Shown here in pieces: positions 1-10,740 of a stretch of DNA of 64,000 bases. The notes under the pieces are model-generated. The model saw only the letters and a program-made list of their open reading frames with translations, did no database searches and was not told the DNA's origin. A program made the translations under genes and the position numbers. The stretch's first letter is position 1. Every line of letters starts with the position of its first letter. The DNA comes from Ryuthela nishihirai (lineage: Eukaryota; Arthropoda; Arachnida; Araneae; Heptathelidae), in assembly GCA_038380435.1 (NCBI GenBank), contig JAWZYU010000013.1, forward strand, positions 68,404,446 through 68,468,445, given 5' to 3'.

Positions 1-1020
1 CCTTTTTTTTCTCAAAAATGAAACCGCGATATTTCAACAAGTATCTTGGTTTTAGCTTACTGAAACTTGCATATTGTAGTTATTTGAAAGCCATTCGAAC
101 AATACAGAATTATTTAAATTACTTTTAAGCATGGATAGTCTCAGAGATACATCGCGGATGCACTGTATGAAAGCATCATTTAATAACTTAAAATTTTTTC
201 TTCTTACAGGATTCTTGTTAAAATGAAGTGATGTGTTCCATATCCAAAATTTTACATTAATAACTGTAAAACCAAAGATAAATATATGAATATATAAACT
301 GAATAAACACTCCTTTGCTCTCATAAAAAATTTATTATTATTTGTAATTTTACTTAAAAAACACTTTGCTTGCTAAAAAACACTTTGCTGCTTAAAAATT
401 CCAGAAATGTTTGTTATACAAAATCTAAAATATCTAACAACTTTTAACAATTCTCGATTAATTCTTGTTGAAAAAATAAAAGCCTAATGTCAACACTTAT
501 ATACTCGTAAAGTAGACAAGAACTATGGAAGTTCAACCAGAATCTTTCCCGACCACGGGTTCATACTACTCAATAGTCCATTCTTCCAGCCATAGAAAAA
601 CCACATTCAGACACTCCTGTATTTGCCGTAGCATATTGTACAACTAGATATGATTTGGGATTTGGTTATAGAACAATAATTCTAGATTTGCCGTTCACTG
701 GTTTTCACTGAAATTAAGCCTTCAATGGTTTTATATTTATTCACTTTCCTACATCAACACTAGAGCAACAAAGATTATATAAGATTGTAGCTAATCCTTA
801 TTACAAGCAATTGCCGATTGTTAAGAAAATTTGCTTCTGGAAAAATCAGACTCTAAGACTAACAATATTTAATGATTAACTAGGTCTTTGCAACGTGTCT
901 GTAGGTTTGCATTCGTTACTCCGAAGTTAACTACCTACGACTTTTTTTAAAGCTTGTCTAAACTTGTCATTAAGTGTTAAAAACAAAGGGTATCATCACT
1001 TCTCTATTCGATGACGGCGC
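1..1020. other. No gene recognised
   Basis: AT-rich sequence with short open frames on both strands, the longest a 90-codon minus-strand frame at 52-324. That frame has no recognisable domain and a composition expected of chance reading of AT-rich DNA. A short direct repeat of 'aaaaaacactttgct' lies near 355-395. Nothing else stands out. Confidence 0.5.
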
Positions 1021-1039
1021 GTAAAGTTCGGTCTGCGAA

Positions 1040-1890
1040 ATTTGTGTGTTGTTGCTATAAAGCCTACTTAAAGACGTGGAAATATTTTACATTTTGACAA
1101 GGATGCAACTTGGAGCCGACGAGAAAAAAGTCATGCCGATTTATCACAAGTGTATGAGGATCATGCCCTATTCATATGGCAACTGTTACGAGATGGATGC
1201 GCAAATTCAGAGAAGGAAGGCAGAGCTTCGATGCCCTCCCTCGTGCAGGAAAACAGAAGGAGGATGTGAACGGAAGAACCATCGCTGCTGTTCATTAACT
1301 CATTAAAGAGAATCCACACATCAACGTTCAGGCAATACGTTTAAATGTCAGTGTATCGATTAGCAGTATGGAAAAAATTATTCATCAACATTTAAAGTTC
1401 CTAAATATCTGTACCAAATGGGTATCCCACTAACTGACAGAATAGCAAAAAAGCGTTAGAGTCGACTCGTGCAAGGAGATGATTAAAATATTTCAATCTA
1501 GTGGCCCCAAACGGTTAACAGACTTGTCACAGGTGATGAGACGTGATTTTATTACTACACAACTTCAAGAAAGATCGACAACTGTTGTTTGGGATGCGGA
1601 GGATTAACCGCGTTCCCAAATTCTCTGACAAGACTTTCGTTCAAGGAAGATGTTCACAATTTTTTCAATTCCCAGGCAGTGGTAGCTGTGGATATCTTAC
1701 CTGAAAAAATGACGGCAAATTGCTAATAGCACACCAACGTTGTTTTGCCCAAAATTGTTAAGGAGATGAAGAAGTAGCGTACAACAACAAGTGTGTCAAG
1801 GATTCTCCTTCTTTATGACGCCAGTGCCCACAAACCCGACAAGTGACGGCCTATCTGAAGCAAGAGAAAGTCAAACAGCTACCCCATCCT
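1040..1890 (+). pseudogene. Mariner-type transposase relic
   Basis: Read across all three plus-strand frames, this stretch follows a mariner/SETMAR-type transposase from its helix-turn-helix half to near the end of its catalytic domain. Visible landmarks are ICTKWVSH near 1407, LVTGDET followed by a stop and FYY near 1523-1550 (first catalytic Asp block), a block reading RSQIL then QDFRSRK near 1610-1650, and LLLYDASAHK near 1805-1835 (second Asp block; families normally read HDNA here). The first part carries an open frame of 76 codons at 1076-1306. Stops and frameshifts occur throughout, so it cannot make protein. Homology stops abruptly after 'LPHP' near 1890, before the third acidic residue. 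The 3' end and its terminal repeat are therefore missing. Terminal inverted repeats were not found. The family call is firm; subfamily is not determined. Confidence 0.85.
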
Positions 1891-2108
1891 ATGTTATTAT
1901 ATATTCAATTTTCAATTCAAATTTTATTCAACATAGATATGTATCAGTACAAAATTTTATGAAATATACCCAGCTAAAGTAACTGAATACTTGAGCGCTG
2001 GTGTATAATTATGACAAAAATATACATGCAAAAAATTAACAAGGCAACAATTGATAATTGAACCAATCAATGATGTAGAAGTCAAAAAATTAGTTTTACA
2101 TACAGTTA

Positions 2109-2462
2109 TCATTCATTGTTTAATATCCATTCAGAAAGAGATTTATTAAATAAATATTTAGAGGTAATTTTTTTCATTTTATCTGGAACACTGTTGTATA
2201 ATTTAGGCCCAATATAGGTTATATTACGGGTAGTAGCTTGCTTTGATATACGTGGTATTTGCAGTTTAAATGATGAGTCTCTAAGTGGTATATATGTCTG
2301 TCGAACCTGAAATAGATGTAAATTGAAATGGAAATATTCAATAACATTTAAAATGTAAATTTGAGACAGAGTCAGTAACCCCAATTTCTTAAATATAGGA
2401 CGAGATTCAGAGAAGCGACTTTTATGGTCAATGATTCTAACTATAAATTTTTGCAGAATCAA
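2109..2462 (-). pseudogene. LINE ORF2 C-terminal tail
   Basis: A 117-codon frame matches the tail that follows the reverse transcriptase in CR1/L2-like elements: a LLTLSQIYILNV block, RQTYIPLRDS and a GPKLYNSVPDKMK block near the end. These blocks recur in such LINE tails, for example the AxxxYNxLPxxI pattern. A related but different tail occurs on the plus strand at 24104-24301. The stop at 2109 probably is the native ORF2 stop. Confidence 0.7.
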
Positions 2463-2671
2463 CAGCCTGCTTAAATTTGTTTTTGCAGCTCCTCCCCAGG
2501 CTTTTATTGCATATTGTAGCTGACTACATACACAAGCAGACTATAAAATTTTTAAACTTGTTTTATCGAGTAAGAATCTTAGTGTATAAAATTTTGTTGG
2601 GAATGGTTTAATCTTATCCACAATGTAGTCAATGTGAAACTTCCATGAAAGGCTTTTATCAATAATCACTC

Positions 2672-3842
2672 CTACGTATTTAATTTGACGTTGTTTTTCA
2701 GACGTTCGCAACTGCAATTTAGGATGTTGTAACAGTCCTTGTGATGAGAAACCATTCCAGAGTCACTGCTACCGTCAGCTGATGCCTTCAACTGGAATTT
2801 TATATAGCATGTTTTAGCCTTATTTAAACTTAATTTATTCAACATTAGCCATTGATAGAGACGATGAATATCTCTGTTTGCCATTTGGTATAATTGCTCA
2901 TAGGTATTACTTTTGTATAACAAAACAATATCATCAGCGTAAGAAATAATTTCTGCCTCAAACGTTTTGTCAAATATATCGTTTACATGTAATATAAATA
3001 GTAGAGGTCCCAGTACAGAACCTTGTGGTACCCCTGTATTAATATTTTTCATAGAACTATATATATATATCATTTATCCTAACGATTTGTAAACGATTTC
3101 CCAAGTAGGATTTTAGCCATGTAAAACTGGTACCTCTGATTCCATATTTATAAAGCTTATCCAGCAATATTTCATGATTTATCAAATCAAAAGCCTTTGA
3201 TAAGTCCAAAAAAATTGCGAGTGTTTTAAAATCTTTATCCAGAGACCACGTTAATGAATTTATTAGATGTAAAATAGCATCTTCTGTGTTTTTTGTCTGC
3301 TGAAATCCATATTGGTTCTTTGCTATTATGTTAAACTTTAATAAAAATTGTTCAACCTGACAAAAAATAAGGTTTCCAATATTTTTGACATTATCGGAAG
3401 TAAAGCAATAGGTCGATAATTTTCTATAAGAGTTTCGTTTCCTTTTTTTGTAAATAGGAACTATTATTGAATCTTTAAAGGCATTTGGAAAAATACCAGA
3501 AGATAAAGACATATTAAACAAGTAGCACAATGTTGGTCGTATCGATGGATATATTGCTTTAAAATTATCCACGTTTGTGTCATCCCAGCCAATCGAATAA
3601 GTGCTTTTCAAATTTTTTACTATGCTATGTAATTCTTCCAATGAAACTGCTATCAGACTCATTGAATTGCCCTGGGAAATGATTATTCTGTCTTTCAACT
3701 TAAGATCTTCAGGCACTACCAAATCTGATTCCGAATTACGAGTTTCATATTCAGTAGCTATATTTATAAAATAATCATTAAAAGCATTAACTATTTCAGT
3801 GGAACTATCTGTAAAATATACCATTTTATTATTTAAGCTCAT
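2672..3842 (-). pseudogene. LINE reverse transcriptase, two frames
   Basis: The reverse transcriptase of the same LINE is split into a 261-codon frame (3057-3842) and a 133-codon frame (2672-3073). The first carries a YGFQQTKNTEDAI block and FLDLSKAFD, the palm motif with its catalytic Asp, then HEILLDKL. The second carries VPQGSVLGPLLF and SYADDIVLLY, the YADD active site. Thus both catalytic blocks survive but in different frames. The junction coincides with a short (TA)n tract at 3058-3072, which makes slippage the likely cause of the frameshift. Its last part diverges into an unrelated-looking tail after TCYIKF, another frame break. Confidence 0.88.
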
Positions 3843-4248
3843 TTCAAACAGATGATTTTGATTTTTTTCCTACTATTTGTATTAAATACTTCATTTATAA
3901 TATCCCATTTCTTCTTTGTGTTATTTCCAGCATATGACAGTTTTTCTTGAAAATATGAATTTTTTTTGCTTTTGATAATACGCTATTTAAGGAGTTTCTG
4001 TAACTCTTGTAATAGTTAGCATCAATTCTGTATTTTTTCCATAACCTATGTAAATGATTTCGGTACCGTATTGACTTAATACGTTCTGTGGTTATCCACG
4101 GTTTTAAAAGTTTTTAATTTTTTATTCACATTTCTCTTTACTGTAGTCTTTTTAACTAATTTTTAAAGTCCTCAAAGAAATGGTCAAAAGCTTCGTTTAC
4201 GTCATAATAATTTTGTATATGATTCCAACTATAGTCCTTGAAGCCTTG

Positions 4249-4995
4249 TTATAATTTCACTTTGTCTGTGTAAATAATTGACTGTATTGACTTCTTAGCT
4301 TTGACTGAGACATTTGTTGTTGAAGAAAAGGTGAAATAAATCATATAATGATCTGTGATGTCCGTAGTTACAATATAGGGGCAACAAGAAAAAGAACTTA
4401 TTTTCCTTATGAATAAATGATCTATACAAGTTTGTGATTGCGATCTCGTAATCACCGTAATATAATTTGACAAGTTGTATAGAGTCATAAGATCTAAATA
4501 ACTATTTATATGTTCTGTAGTTTTTGAGATATCCAAGTTTATATCTGCGGTAAGAATAATATTACGATCTGGAAGTTTATCGACTTGTTGAAACAATTCT
4601 TCAATGAAATTCATTTCTCCACCTCCAACATAACGATAAATCGACAATAAGACTACCGACATTCTCGAATTCAATTGAATTTTTAATGCAATAACTTCAG
4701 CTGAGTTCATTTCGAAATCTAACTGGGAAGCACACCAATGCTGCTTGATGTAAACCACAATTCCACCAGATCTGTTAAAATGTCTACAGTTAAAAAATCC
4801 TTTGTATCCCTCAATATGATATAAAGATGTTTCATTGTCAGGTATCCAAATCTCAGAAAGAATTATTACATCCGGTTTACAATTACCACTTTCTATCAAT
4901 GCCAAAAACACATCAAAATTCGCTTGTAAACTTCTGATATTCAAATGAATAAAACTAATTCCTTTTTTTGAAATCAGAATGGATCAATTTAAGTT
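4249..4995 (-). pseudogene. LINE endonuclease domain
   Basis: This is the N-terminal exonuclease-endonuclease-phosphatase domain of the LINE ORF2, which nicks target DNA to prime reverse transcription. The frame reads HLNIRSLQANFD at the start (the usual HxNxRSL opening, with the His just upstream of the Met at 4944), then DVIILSEIW (metal-binding Glu block), a GGIVVYIK block, SIYR and DINLD (the usual G-D-x-N here reads A-D-I-N), then TCIDHLF and ITDHYMIYF (terminal Asp-His pair). Those catalytic positions are mostly retained, unusual for such a decayed element. The open frame of 231 codons ends at a stop at 4249 before reaching the reverse transcriptase. Confidence 0.85.
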
Positions 4996-5235
4996 CTTCG
5001 AGGTCAATATAAATACCCGATGTTGCTTCCATTTTATGGCTAGAAAAAATTAACCAAAGCAAAAAATCAAAAATGCATTTTAAGGAACTTAATAACGCAT
5101 CAGATATTAATTAAGTTTGACTCATTGTCAATTCTGATGGCATTTGAGTCGTCATTTTTCCTTAGGAATATTTTTGCCTATTTAATCCATACATATACCC
5201 GCTTTCTGAGACCTTTAGGCACACGGTTCACAACA

Positions 5236-6700
5236 CTATTCGCCAACCCTATAATTATCCATATGGGCAACATGGTCAAACCAACGGATTCTTTCTCTGC
5301 ACAATATGCTGCTTAAAGGAGGTTGCCGACTCCTATGTCTAACCTCATCATTAGTTGCAAAGTTGAACCACCTAATGTCCAAGATACTGCGTAAGCATGT
5401 AGAATTAAAAGCATCTAGTTTCCTGTTATCTCGTTTACAAAGTGTCCACGTTTCACTACCATAACTAACCCTAGAAAGAACCAAACTATTATACAGTCTA
5501 ATTTTAGTCCTTAGGTGTATACGCCTATTTCTCCAAAGATTCTTAAAAGTCCAGGCAGCAATCACTATTCGTTTGTTAACCTCATGCCGTCATCACCAGT
5601 ATCTGTTACATAGCTCCCAAGATGATTAAACTGTGACACCTGTTCAAGATTGCAACCATTCACATTAACTGAACCACAGGCTGCCTGACCAATTTTCATC
5701 ATTTTATTTTTCTATCTGTATATAACCAAAACTACTCAGTTACCAGTCTCATCAACAGCTCGAATGAAAGAGTTCATCTCATCCATATCATTTGCAAAAA
5801 CGGCTAAACTTACAGCACAATCTAAATGAGAAATATTTGTATCTCCAGATCATTTAAAGGCCAAAATCTTTCCCTTGCACTGAATTGACATAACATAATA
5901 AATAAACAAACTAAAGAGAAAAGAGACAAAATGCACCCTTGCCGAACAACAGAAACAATAATAAATCAATTGTTACCAGCCTTACCACTCTCTCACACGA
6001 CTCAGTGTTATGATAGAGAGATACGATCTCAAAATCAACCACAAACTATGACGATCGATAGAGTCGAAAGCCTTTTTGTAATCAACAAATCTAGCAACCA
6101 AAGGTTTTTGAAATTCCAAACATTTTTCAAGAATCTGTCCAAGTGAAAATATCTGATCTACACATCCCCTACAACTTCTGAATCCACATTGCTCATCACG
6201 CAATTGACTATCAACCAGATTCTTAATTCTATTAAGCACAATCATGGAAAGAACTTTACCTGGAACAGAGAGTAGGCTGATACGCCTATAGTTATCACAA
6301 GAGCTACGATCATCCTTTTTTGAAAATAGGGATGATAATAGCTCTGGTAAAATCCTTAGGAACTATGCCTTTATCATAAAAAAATATTCAAAATTTTAGT
6401 CATCTATGTGGTAACCAAAATATTCGTAGCTCAAAGCATTTCCGTTGTAATTTCATCTACCCCTGGGGATTTATAAAATTAAAGTTTAGAAATAGCCAAA
6501 ATAACTTTAGATTGTGTTATAGCGCCAATATTAAAGCCACCAATGCATCTATCATCATTACAAACAATGGGAGTAGAACTAACCACATTGTTTAAAATAT
6601 CACTGAAATGCTCAGCCCACCTAGCCATGATAGAATCCTCACCTTCTATAACCTTACCTTATTTTTCCTCCAATCCCTGTATACCTGTCCGTTTTATACC
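5236..6700 (-). pseudogene. RTE-like reverse transcriptase and C-terminus, broken
   Basis: The frame at 5982-6245 reads CGFRSCRGCVDQIFSL and FVDYKKAFDSIDR, the template-grip and first palm motif of the reverse transcriptase. The YADD active site, intact in copy 2 at 20902-20913, here reads CAVS near 5808-5820, so the enzyme is catalytically dead apart from its frameshifts. The frame at 5236-5565 is the C-terminal region: LWRNRRIHLRTKIRLYNSLV, ETWTLCKRDNRKLDAF and RIRWFDHVAHMDN. That C-terminal block is shared with copies 2 and 3. Its role in the family is uncertain. Confidence 0.85.
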
Positions 6701-6724
6701 TCACAAGACGTTAACTATTTGGTA

Positions 6725-6859
6725 CTGTCGCTCAAAAAAGTATCCGAACATTACGGTTGATTACAAAATTCAGAAAAAAAATCTGGCAACGATTTTTTTA
6801 GAAATTAGTGATCTGGCAACCTTCGTGTCACGTGACACGAAGGTTGCCAGATCACCAAT
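6725..6859. mobile_element. Truncated palindromic mariner-type MITE
   Basis: Sequence after 'ggta' at 6721-6724 starts CTGTCGCTCAAAAAAG and is not present in the sister LINE copy (compare 21930-21945). It matches the left arm and centre of the complete MITE at 50853-51064. Positions 6810-6853 form a perfect 44-bp palindrome centred on GTCACGTGAC. The right arm stops about 6 bp past the palindrome. The 'TA' at 6723-6724 is the expected target dinucleotide. The right half was lost with the adjacent LINE deletion. Confidence 0.85.
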
Positions 6860-6928
6860 AACACCTTTAACAATACTAAGACACCTTTAACTAATAACAC
6901 CTTTAACAATACTAAGACACCTTTAACA
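6858..6928. repeat. 36-bp direct repeat, two units
   Basis: Two near-identical units containing AACACCTTTAACAATACTAA lie between the truncated MITE and the resumed LINE sequence at about 6925. Copy 2 has only a partial relative of this sequence near 22600, so the duplication is private to copy 1. It marks the deletion junction. Confidence 0.8.
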
Positions 6929-6954
6929 AGGTAATGGTCAGATCGAACTCCAGC

Positions 6955-7790
6955 TCCCCTATATGACCTGGTATTCCTAACAGAATTAGCCCATTTGCTG
7001 TTAATTAATATGTAATCAATCATATTCTTCTGCAGCCCATCAGGTGAAACCCATGTGTACTTATGTATGTCGAGGTGTTTGCAATAAATGTTAATTATTC
7101 TGCAACCATTGAGTTTACTTACCTGTAGGAGACGTTGCTCATTGCCATTACAGCTACCAATACGAAAAGGGCCTATCACCCCTCCCCAAAGGTGAAACCT
7201 TTGTCAGTACCAACTTTGGCATGAAGTCACCTAGAACAAGGGTAATATCTCCTTTCTTGACAGAATTCAAAATATCCTGAAGTTGTCCGTAAAACCTATT
7301 CTTCTCATCCTCATAGGCATCATCGGGGTGGGGGGGGGGGCATAACAGCAAATTAGATTCAAGTCTTTAACGCTTGTCTGAAATTTTACTGTAAGAAACC
7401 TTTCATTAATGCACTCGTATCCTAGAAAAGCATCACTAGAGTGTCTGCTGAGAAGTAGACCCACGCTTGGTGATGCTTGTTATCTTCCCTCCCTGAAAAG
7501 AGAAATTTAAGATTATTTTTAAGAATTTGACCTTTATCAGTCCATCTGGTCTCTTGCAAGCTGAGAATATCTAAATTTTTAACGGTGGAATTCTTGTGTG
7601 AGGACATCAAGAGAATAAGCTCTGTGCGGATTCCTCACATTCCAACCACCTATGCAGAGAAAATGGTTAGTGTGATGTTTAAAGAAAGTATGTTTATTGA
7701 GAGAGGGAATGCCGACAACACCAAACAGTCCCCTAATCGCAGATATGGGGCAAAGACCCCTTCCCCAACCACTAAACGCTGAAACCATCT
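6955..7790 (-). pseudogene. RTE-like LINE endonuclease, broken
   Basis: Several overlapping minus-strand frames together cover an endonuclease-exonuclease-phosphatase domain. Landmarks from the N-terminus are IGGWNVRNPHRA near 7640 (copy 2 reads IGSWNVRTLHRA), LSLQETRW near 7545, ECINERFLTVKF near 7400, LICCYAPP near 7350, LVLGDFMPK near 7225 (metal-binding Asp block), and HKYTWVSPDG, MIDYILIN and SDHYLV between about 7080 and 6930. At least four frame changes separate them. A pure G run of about 11 at 7330-7340 lies inside the domain at one frame change. In the family this domain nicks the target for retrotransposition; this copy cannot encode it. Confidence 0.85.
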
Positions 7791-8250
7791 ACACTGCAGA
7801 CTTCCTGCAATGTACAATTGGACGATGCCAGTAGAAGCAAAGAGTTCAGGTGCCTGAGATAACCTCTGCTCAGGATTATCCACCAGCTGATAAACATATC
7901 CTGTGAATCTATTCACTTGGGGCTGTCAACCCACAAACAAACAGAAAACACAGCGGAAGATTTTCCCTCCACAGAAGCCCACCAGTGCAGAAAAATCAGG
8001 ATCCATAATCAAACTCAGAGCAATATATCTGTCCAGTCCAGTGGGTTTATATTGTCAGCACCAGGACCCTGTGTGGTTGACCACTCCTCAGCAGGGTAGA
8101 AAAAAAAAGAAAAGTAGCCATAGTTGTCCAGATCAGTAGGCCACACTAATCTGGCAGCCCTTCGCTTTCGTTCACTTCCACAAGAGAGTATCTCTTTTGA
8201 AAGGTACTAACGGTCTGTACCACGAGAAGGCGGGGTCGGACATTAGGTGC

Positions 8251-9079
8251 TAGGCCTGGCCGGTTCTATGCATCATCACAGATTGGGATTGGTGCATACC
8301 TCTTCTTCCAGTGACTACCTATGTACCGTTTACAGACCTTCTATCGTAGGCTCTGGATAATAGCAAATGGATAGTGACGGTTATTTTTCCTTACTTAAAC
8401 AGTGTTCTTGGCTACAAACAAGCTGTAGGCAATTTATTTTCCTCGCTGATTGTATTCAAAATTCAGACGTTATTGTTTATCAGTTGTAGGGTTTCGCCCA
8501 TTTTCCAGTAATAACTCAGAATGAGTGTTGATAATGGCGCTATTTCTTGCTTTTGACTAAGGATAGGATTATTTATCATACTGACGATGGTTTTGACCTC
8601 GTATGCTATTTTTACAAATCAAAGTGTTTAAATAAAAATCTTGCAAACTCTTTGCCTCCGTTTTAAATATGGTTTTAGGTATTTTACTCATGTGAAGGAA
8701 CTCTTTTGGAGCCTTACGGGATAAATATCTGAAAAGGGTTGTGTTGTTTTACTTTCTGAGCTGCACGTCTGACCACATAATGAGCTAAATAACTCGGTCA
8801 CCAAGACACCAATGTCTCAAAGTTGGGTAGGGGATCTAGATCACTAGGCAGGGATCTGTTACATATGGTCCTACGTCTTCTGTGGATTGGACAAGACCTT
8901 CTATAAAGTCATCCAGAAAGTTTAAAGCAATTAAAGTTTCTTCTACAAAAAGAAAAAATGTTTTTAACCTCAAAAACCATGGGTGACGGCTTTTTCAAGT
9001 CCGAAGACACCGTTCTCACTGGGCACTGCGAAAGAAATTGCAAGAAAATGTCTTTACCTTGTCTCATTTGTGAACTGAA
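8251..9079. other. No gene recognised
   Basis: Intergenic-looking sequence. Its first part may extend the 5' leader of the RTE-like element beyond the point where copy 2 ends. An 83-codon minus frame at 8909-9160 runs into the neighbouring SINE and has no recognised domain. Confidence 0.4.
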
Positions 9080-9440
9080 CCAGGGAATCTGATTTGAGTT
9101 GGGTTGCATTACCTCTAAACTACACCTTTTTTCACACAATGATGTAAACGGTAAGGTCACAAAGACCCCGAAGACTCAGAGAAGGTTGGGGGAACAGATC
9201 GTACCCTCCGGTCAAGGCCATCCAGCTTGTACTTTAACTGAACAGAGTATGGCTCTCCTGAACATGACACCACGTGTTAGTCTCGTCCATCGGATGGCGG
9301 CCTTTGCAAGCCCATCGGTATCCCTCATTGACCGAAGGCAGAGTGGGTGTTTAGCAGAGATAAATATCATCGCTAGCACAAATGGGACTCGATCCTGAGA
9401 ACTGAATATCACGAGCCAACCCCCTCCCACCTGGGAACCT
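9080..9440 (-). mobile_element. SINE family B copy (degraded)
   Basis: Minus-strand copy of a tRNA-headed SINE of about 390 bp that recurs at 14610, 25213, 33757, 34930, 50162, 50724 and 57975. Shared core words include 'cacaaagaccccgaag', 'cagagaaggttgggg', 'ggcggcctttgcaagcccat' and 'gcagagataaatatcat'. The tRNA-like head lies at the high-coordinate end (about 9370-9440) and is badly mutated. Open frames across it are chance. Confidence 0.85.
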
Positions 9441-10545
9441 GATATTTTTTTTTTTTGGATTCTGATCCATTACCAGTTGAAACGGATTACGACAGCTGCA
9501 TACGAAAATTGCAGCTCTCGTAACACGACTTCCTGCTGTGGATATTACCGATTGGTTAAGATTAATATATTTTTCCGTTACGCTCTTCTACTCCTAATAA
9601 GATTACTAATGGAAATTTCACGGATAAAGAAATAAATGCAAAATCGAAACTCTCCTTCTTCATATAGCGAGAAATTAAACAAGTGTTCAATATCTCCTTT
9701 TTTTCTTTATGGATCTTTGCTGAAGTGAAAAAAAAACTTGAAAAACCTACATTAGAGAAACAAGCAAAAAGAGATAAATGAAATGTTGGCTTCATGTGGA
9801 ACAATAAAACAATTACGAGAAGATAAATGCTTTGCAATGAATACATTTGTTTGCGGTTTCCATCTAACTGCATGGAGCTGTCCAACACACAAAAAAGATA
9901 TTTTAATGAGAACTATAGTGTGTTAGTTATGGAGCAGTTTAAGGCAGAGAATGGGAAACAGTAAGTCTCTTGGTGTAATATTGATGCGATGGAGAACAAG
10001 CAGAAGCCATTGGAAGAAAGACGGAAGAAGATAAGCAGAATTTTAATTAACACTTACTTGTTTACTACTGAAACCCCTTTAAATTAATGTTTAACTTTCA
10101 TGCTCTAGTACACATGCAATTATCGCTCTATTAAAGCAAAACTTAGTGAAAAGTAAAACGAATCTTTAATTATATGCTTCCAGGACTTATCCTTACTTTA
10201 ACGTGCCTAGTTCTGCTGTTACATTAGCAATTGAGATTTTATGAGCACATGGACCCAAAGAACTGGAAAAAATTACATTTTCTGCATGTCTCTGAATAGG
10301 AAATATTCTTTTTCTCTCATTATGGTATAAGCTTCTTAAATTAAAATGACTCTATGAGTTTGTTAAAAACGTCACTATACAGAAATTACACATTAAGATT
10401 GTTTTAGCACAAATGCATAGTCCATTTCATCAGTAACACAAACTGAGCAGCAGTGTGTTACTAAAAGGAAAAATATATGCTAAACAGTCGGTCAAAGGAA
10501 AGCATGGATACTAAGAGTCGAGAAATTTGTTCTCATGTAGAGTAT
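9441..10545. other. No gene recognised
   Basis: AT-rich sequence. A 108-codon minus frame at 9562-9888 begins MLDSSMQLDGNRK and contains a hydrophobic stretch (LLVIVLLF). It matches no family I know and is probably chance, though it is longer than most chance frames here. A T run lies at 9447-9456. Confidence 0.35.
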
Positions 10546-10740
10546 CCGTTGCCAAATGATTAGTACGCTTGGCTCCTGATCTAAGGGATCTGGGTTCGAA
10601 CCCCAGATAAGGCATGAATGTTCGTGTCGTTTTCTTGCTGAGGTTCCGCCATCCTCTCAAACCTTATATTATGGCGTATAAACTGACAAACCTCTGTGGC
10701 AAACAGCTAAGTGAGGGGGTATTCATTTATTTTTAATAAT
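10546..10740 (+). mobile_element. SINE family A copy
   Basis: Plus-strand tRNA-derived SINE of about 190-210 bp. The head keeps a B-box-like GGGTTCGAACCCC at 10592-10604 and a worn A box ('aaatgattagtacgcttggc'). The body reads 'aaggcatgaatgttcgtgtc' and 'tggcgtataaactgacaaac', and the tail reads 'gagggggtattcatttattt'. Further copies are at 12109, 22304, 26706 and 51848. Transcription of intact copies would be by RNA polymerase III from the internal promoter; movement would rely on LINE enzymes. Confidence 0.88.

Larger units (their letters stand above)
2040..5010 (-). mobile_element. CR1/L2/jockey-superfamily LINE, decayed
   Basis: A non-LTR retrotransposon lies on the minus strand, in order from high to low coordinates: apurinic-type endonuclease, reverse transcriptase in two open pieces, then a C-terminal tail. 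Frames break between the endonuclease and the reverse transcriptase (3842-4249), within the reverse transcriptase near 3060-3075 where a (TA)n run sits, and again before the tail. The 3' end is placed near 2040 because the tail protein stops at 2109 and AT-rich non-coding sequence follows. There is no ORF1 visible 5' of the endonuclease, so the copy is probably 5'-truncated near 5010, or its ORF1 has gone. No target duplication was identified. I place it in the CR1/L2/jockey superfamily on the reverse transcriptase motifs; the exact clade is open. Confidence 0.88.
5198..8250 (-). mobile_element. RTE-like LINE, copy 1
   Basis: Minus-strand non-LTR element collinear with the copy at 20130-23826 and the 3' stub at 46366-46680. 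From high to low coordinate it holds a 5' leader (about 7800-8250), an endonuclease of the type often annotated 'craniofacial development protein 2-like' (about 6955-7790), reverse transcriptase remains (5700-6700) and a C-terminal domain (5236-5565). Relative to copy 2 it lacks roughly 650 bp between endonuclease and reverse transcriptase; a truncated MITE and a 36-bp repeat pair now occupy that junction. The 3' end is cut near 5198, so the ATC-rich tail seen in the other copies is missing. The RTE placement is from the endonuclease type and the simple-sequence tail of sister copies, and is moderately sure. Confidence 0.85.

Noticed and set aside
52..324. 90-codon minus-strand frame at the window start
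   Set aside because: No motif, AT-driven composition, and no supporting neighbour.
9562..9888. 108-codon minus-strand frame
   Set aside because: Longer than average for chance but no domain, no signal of conservation that I can see, and flanked by repeats.
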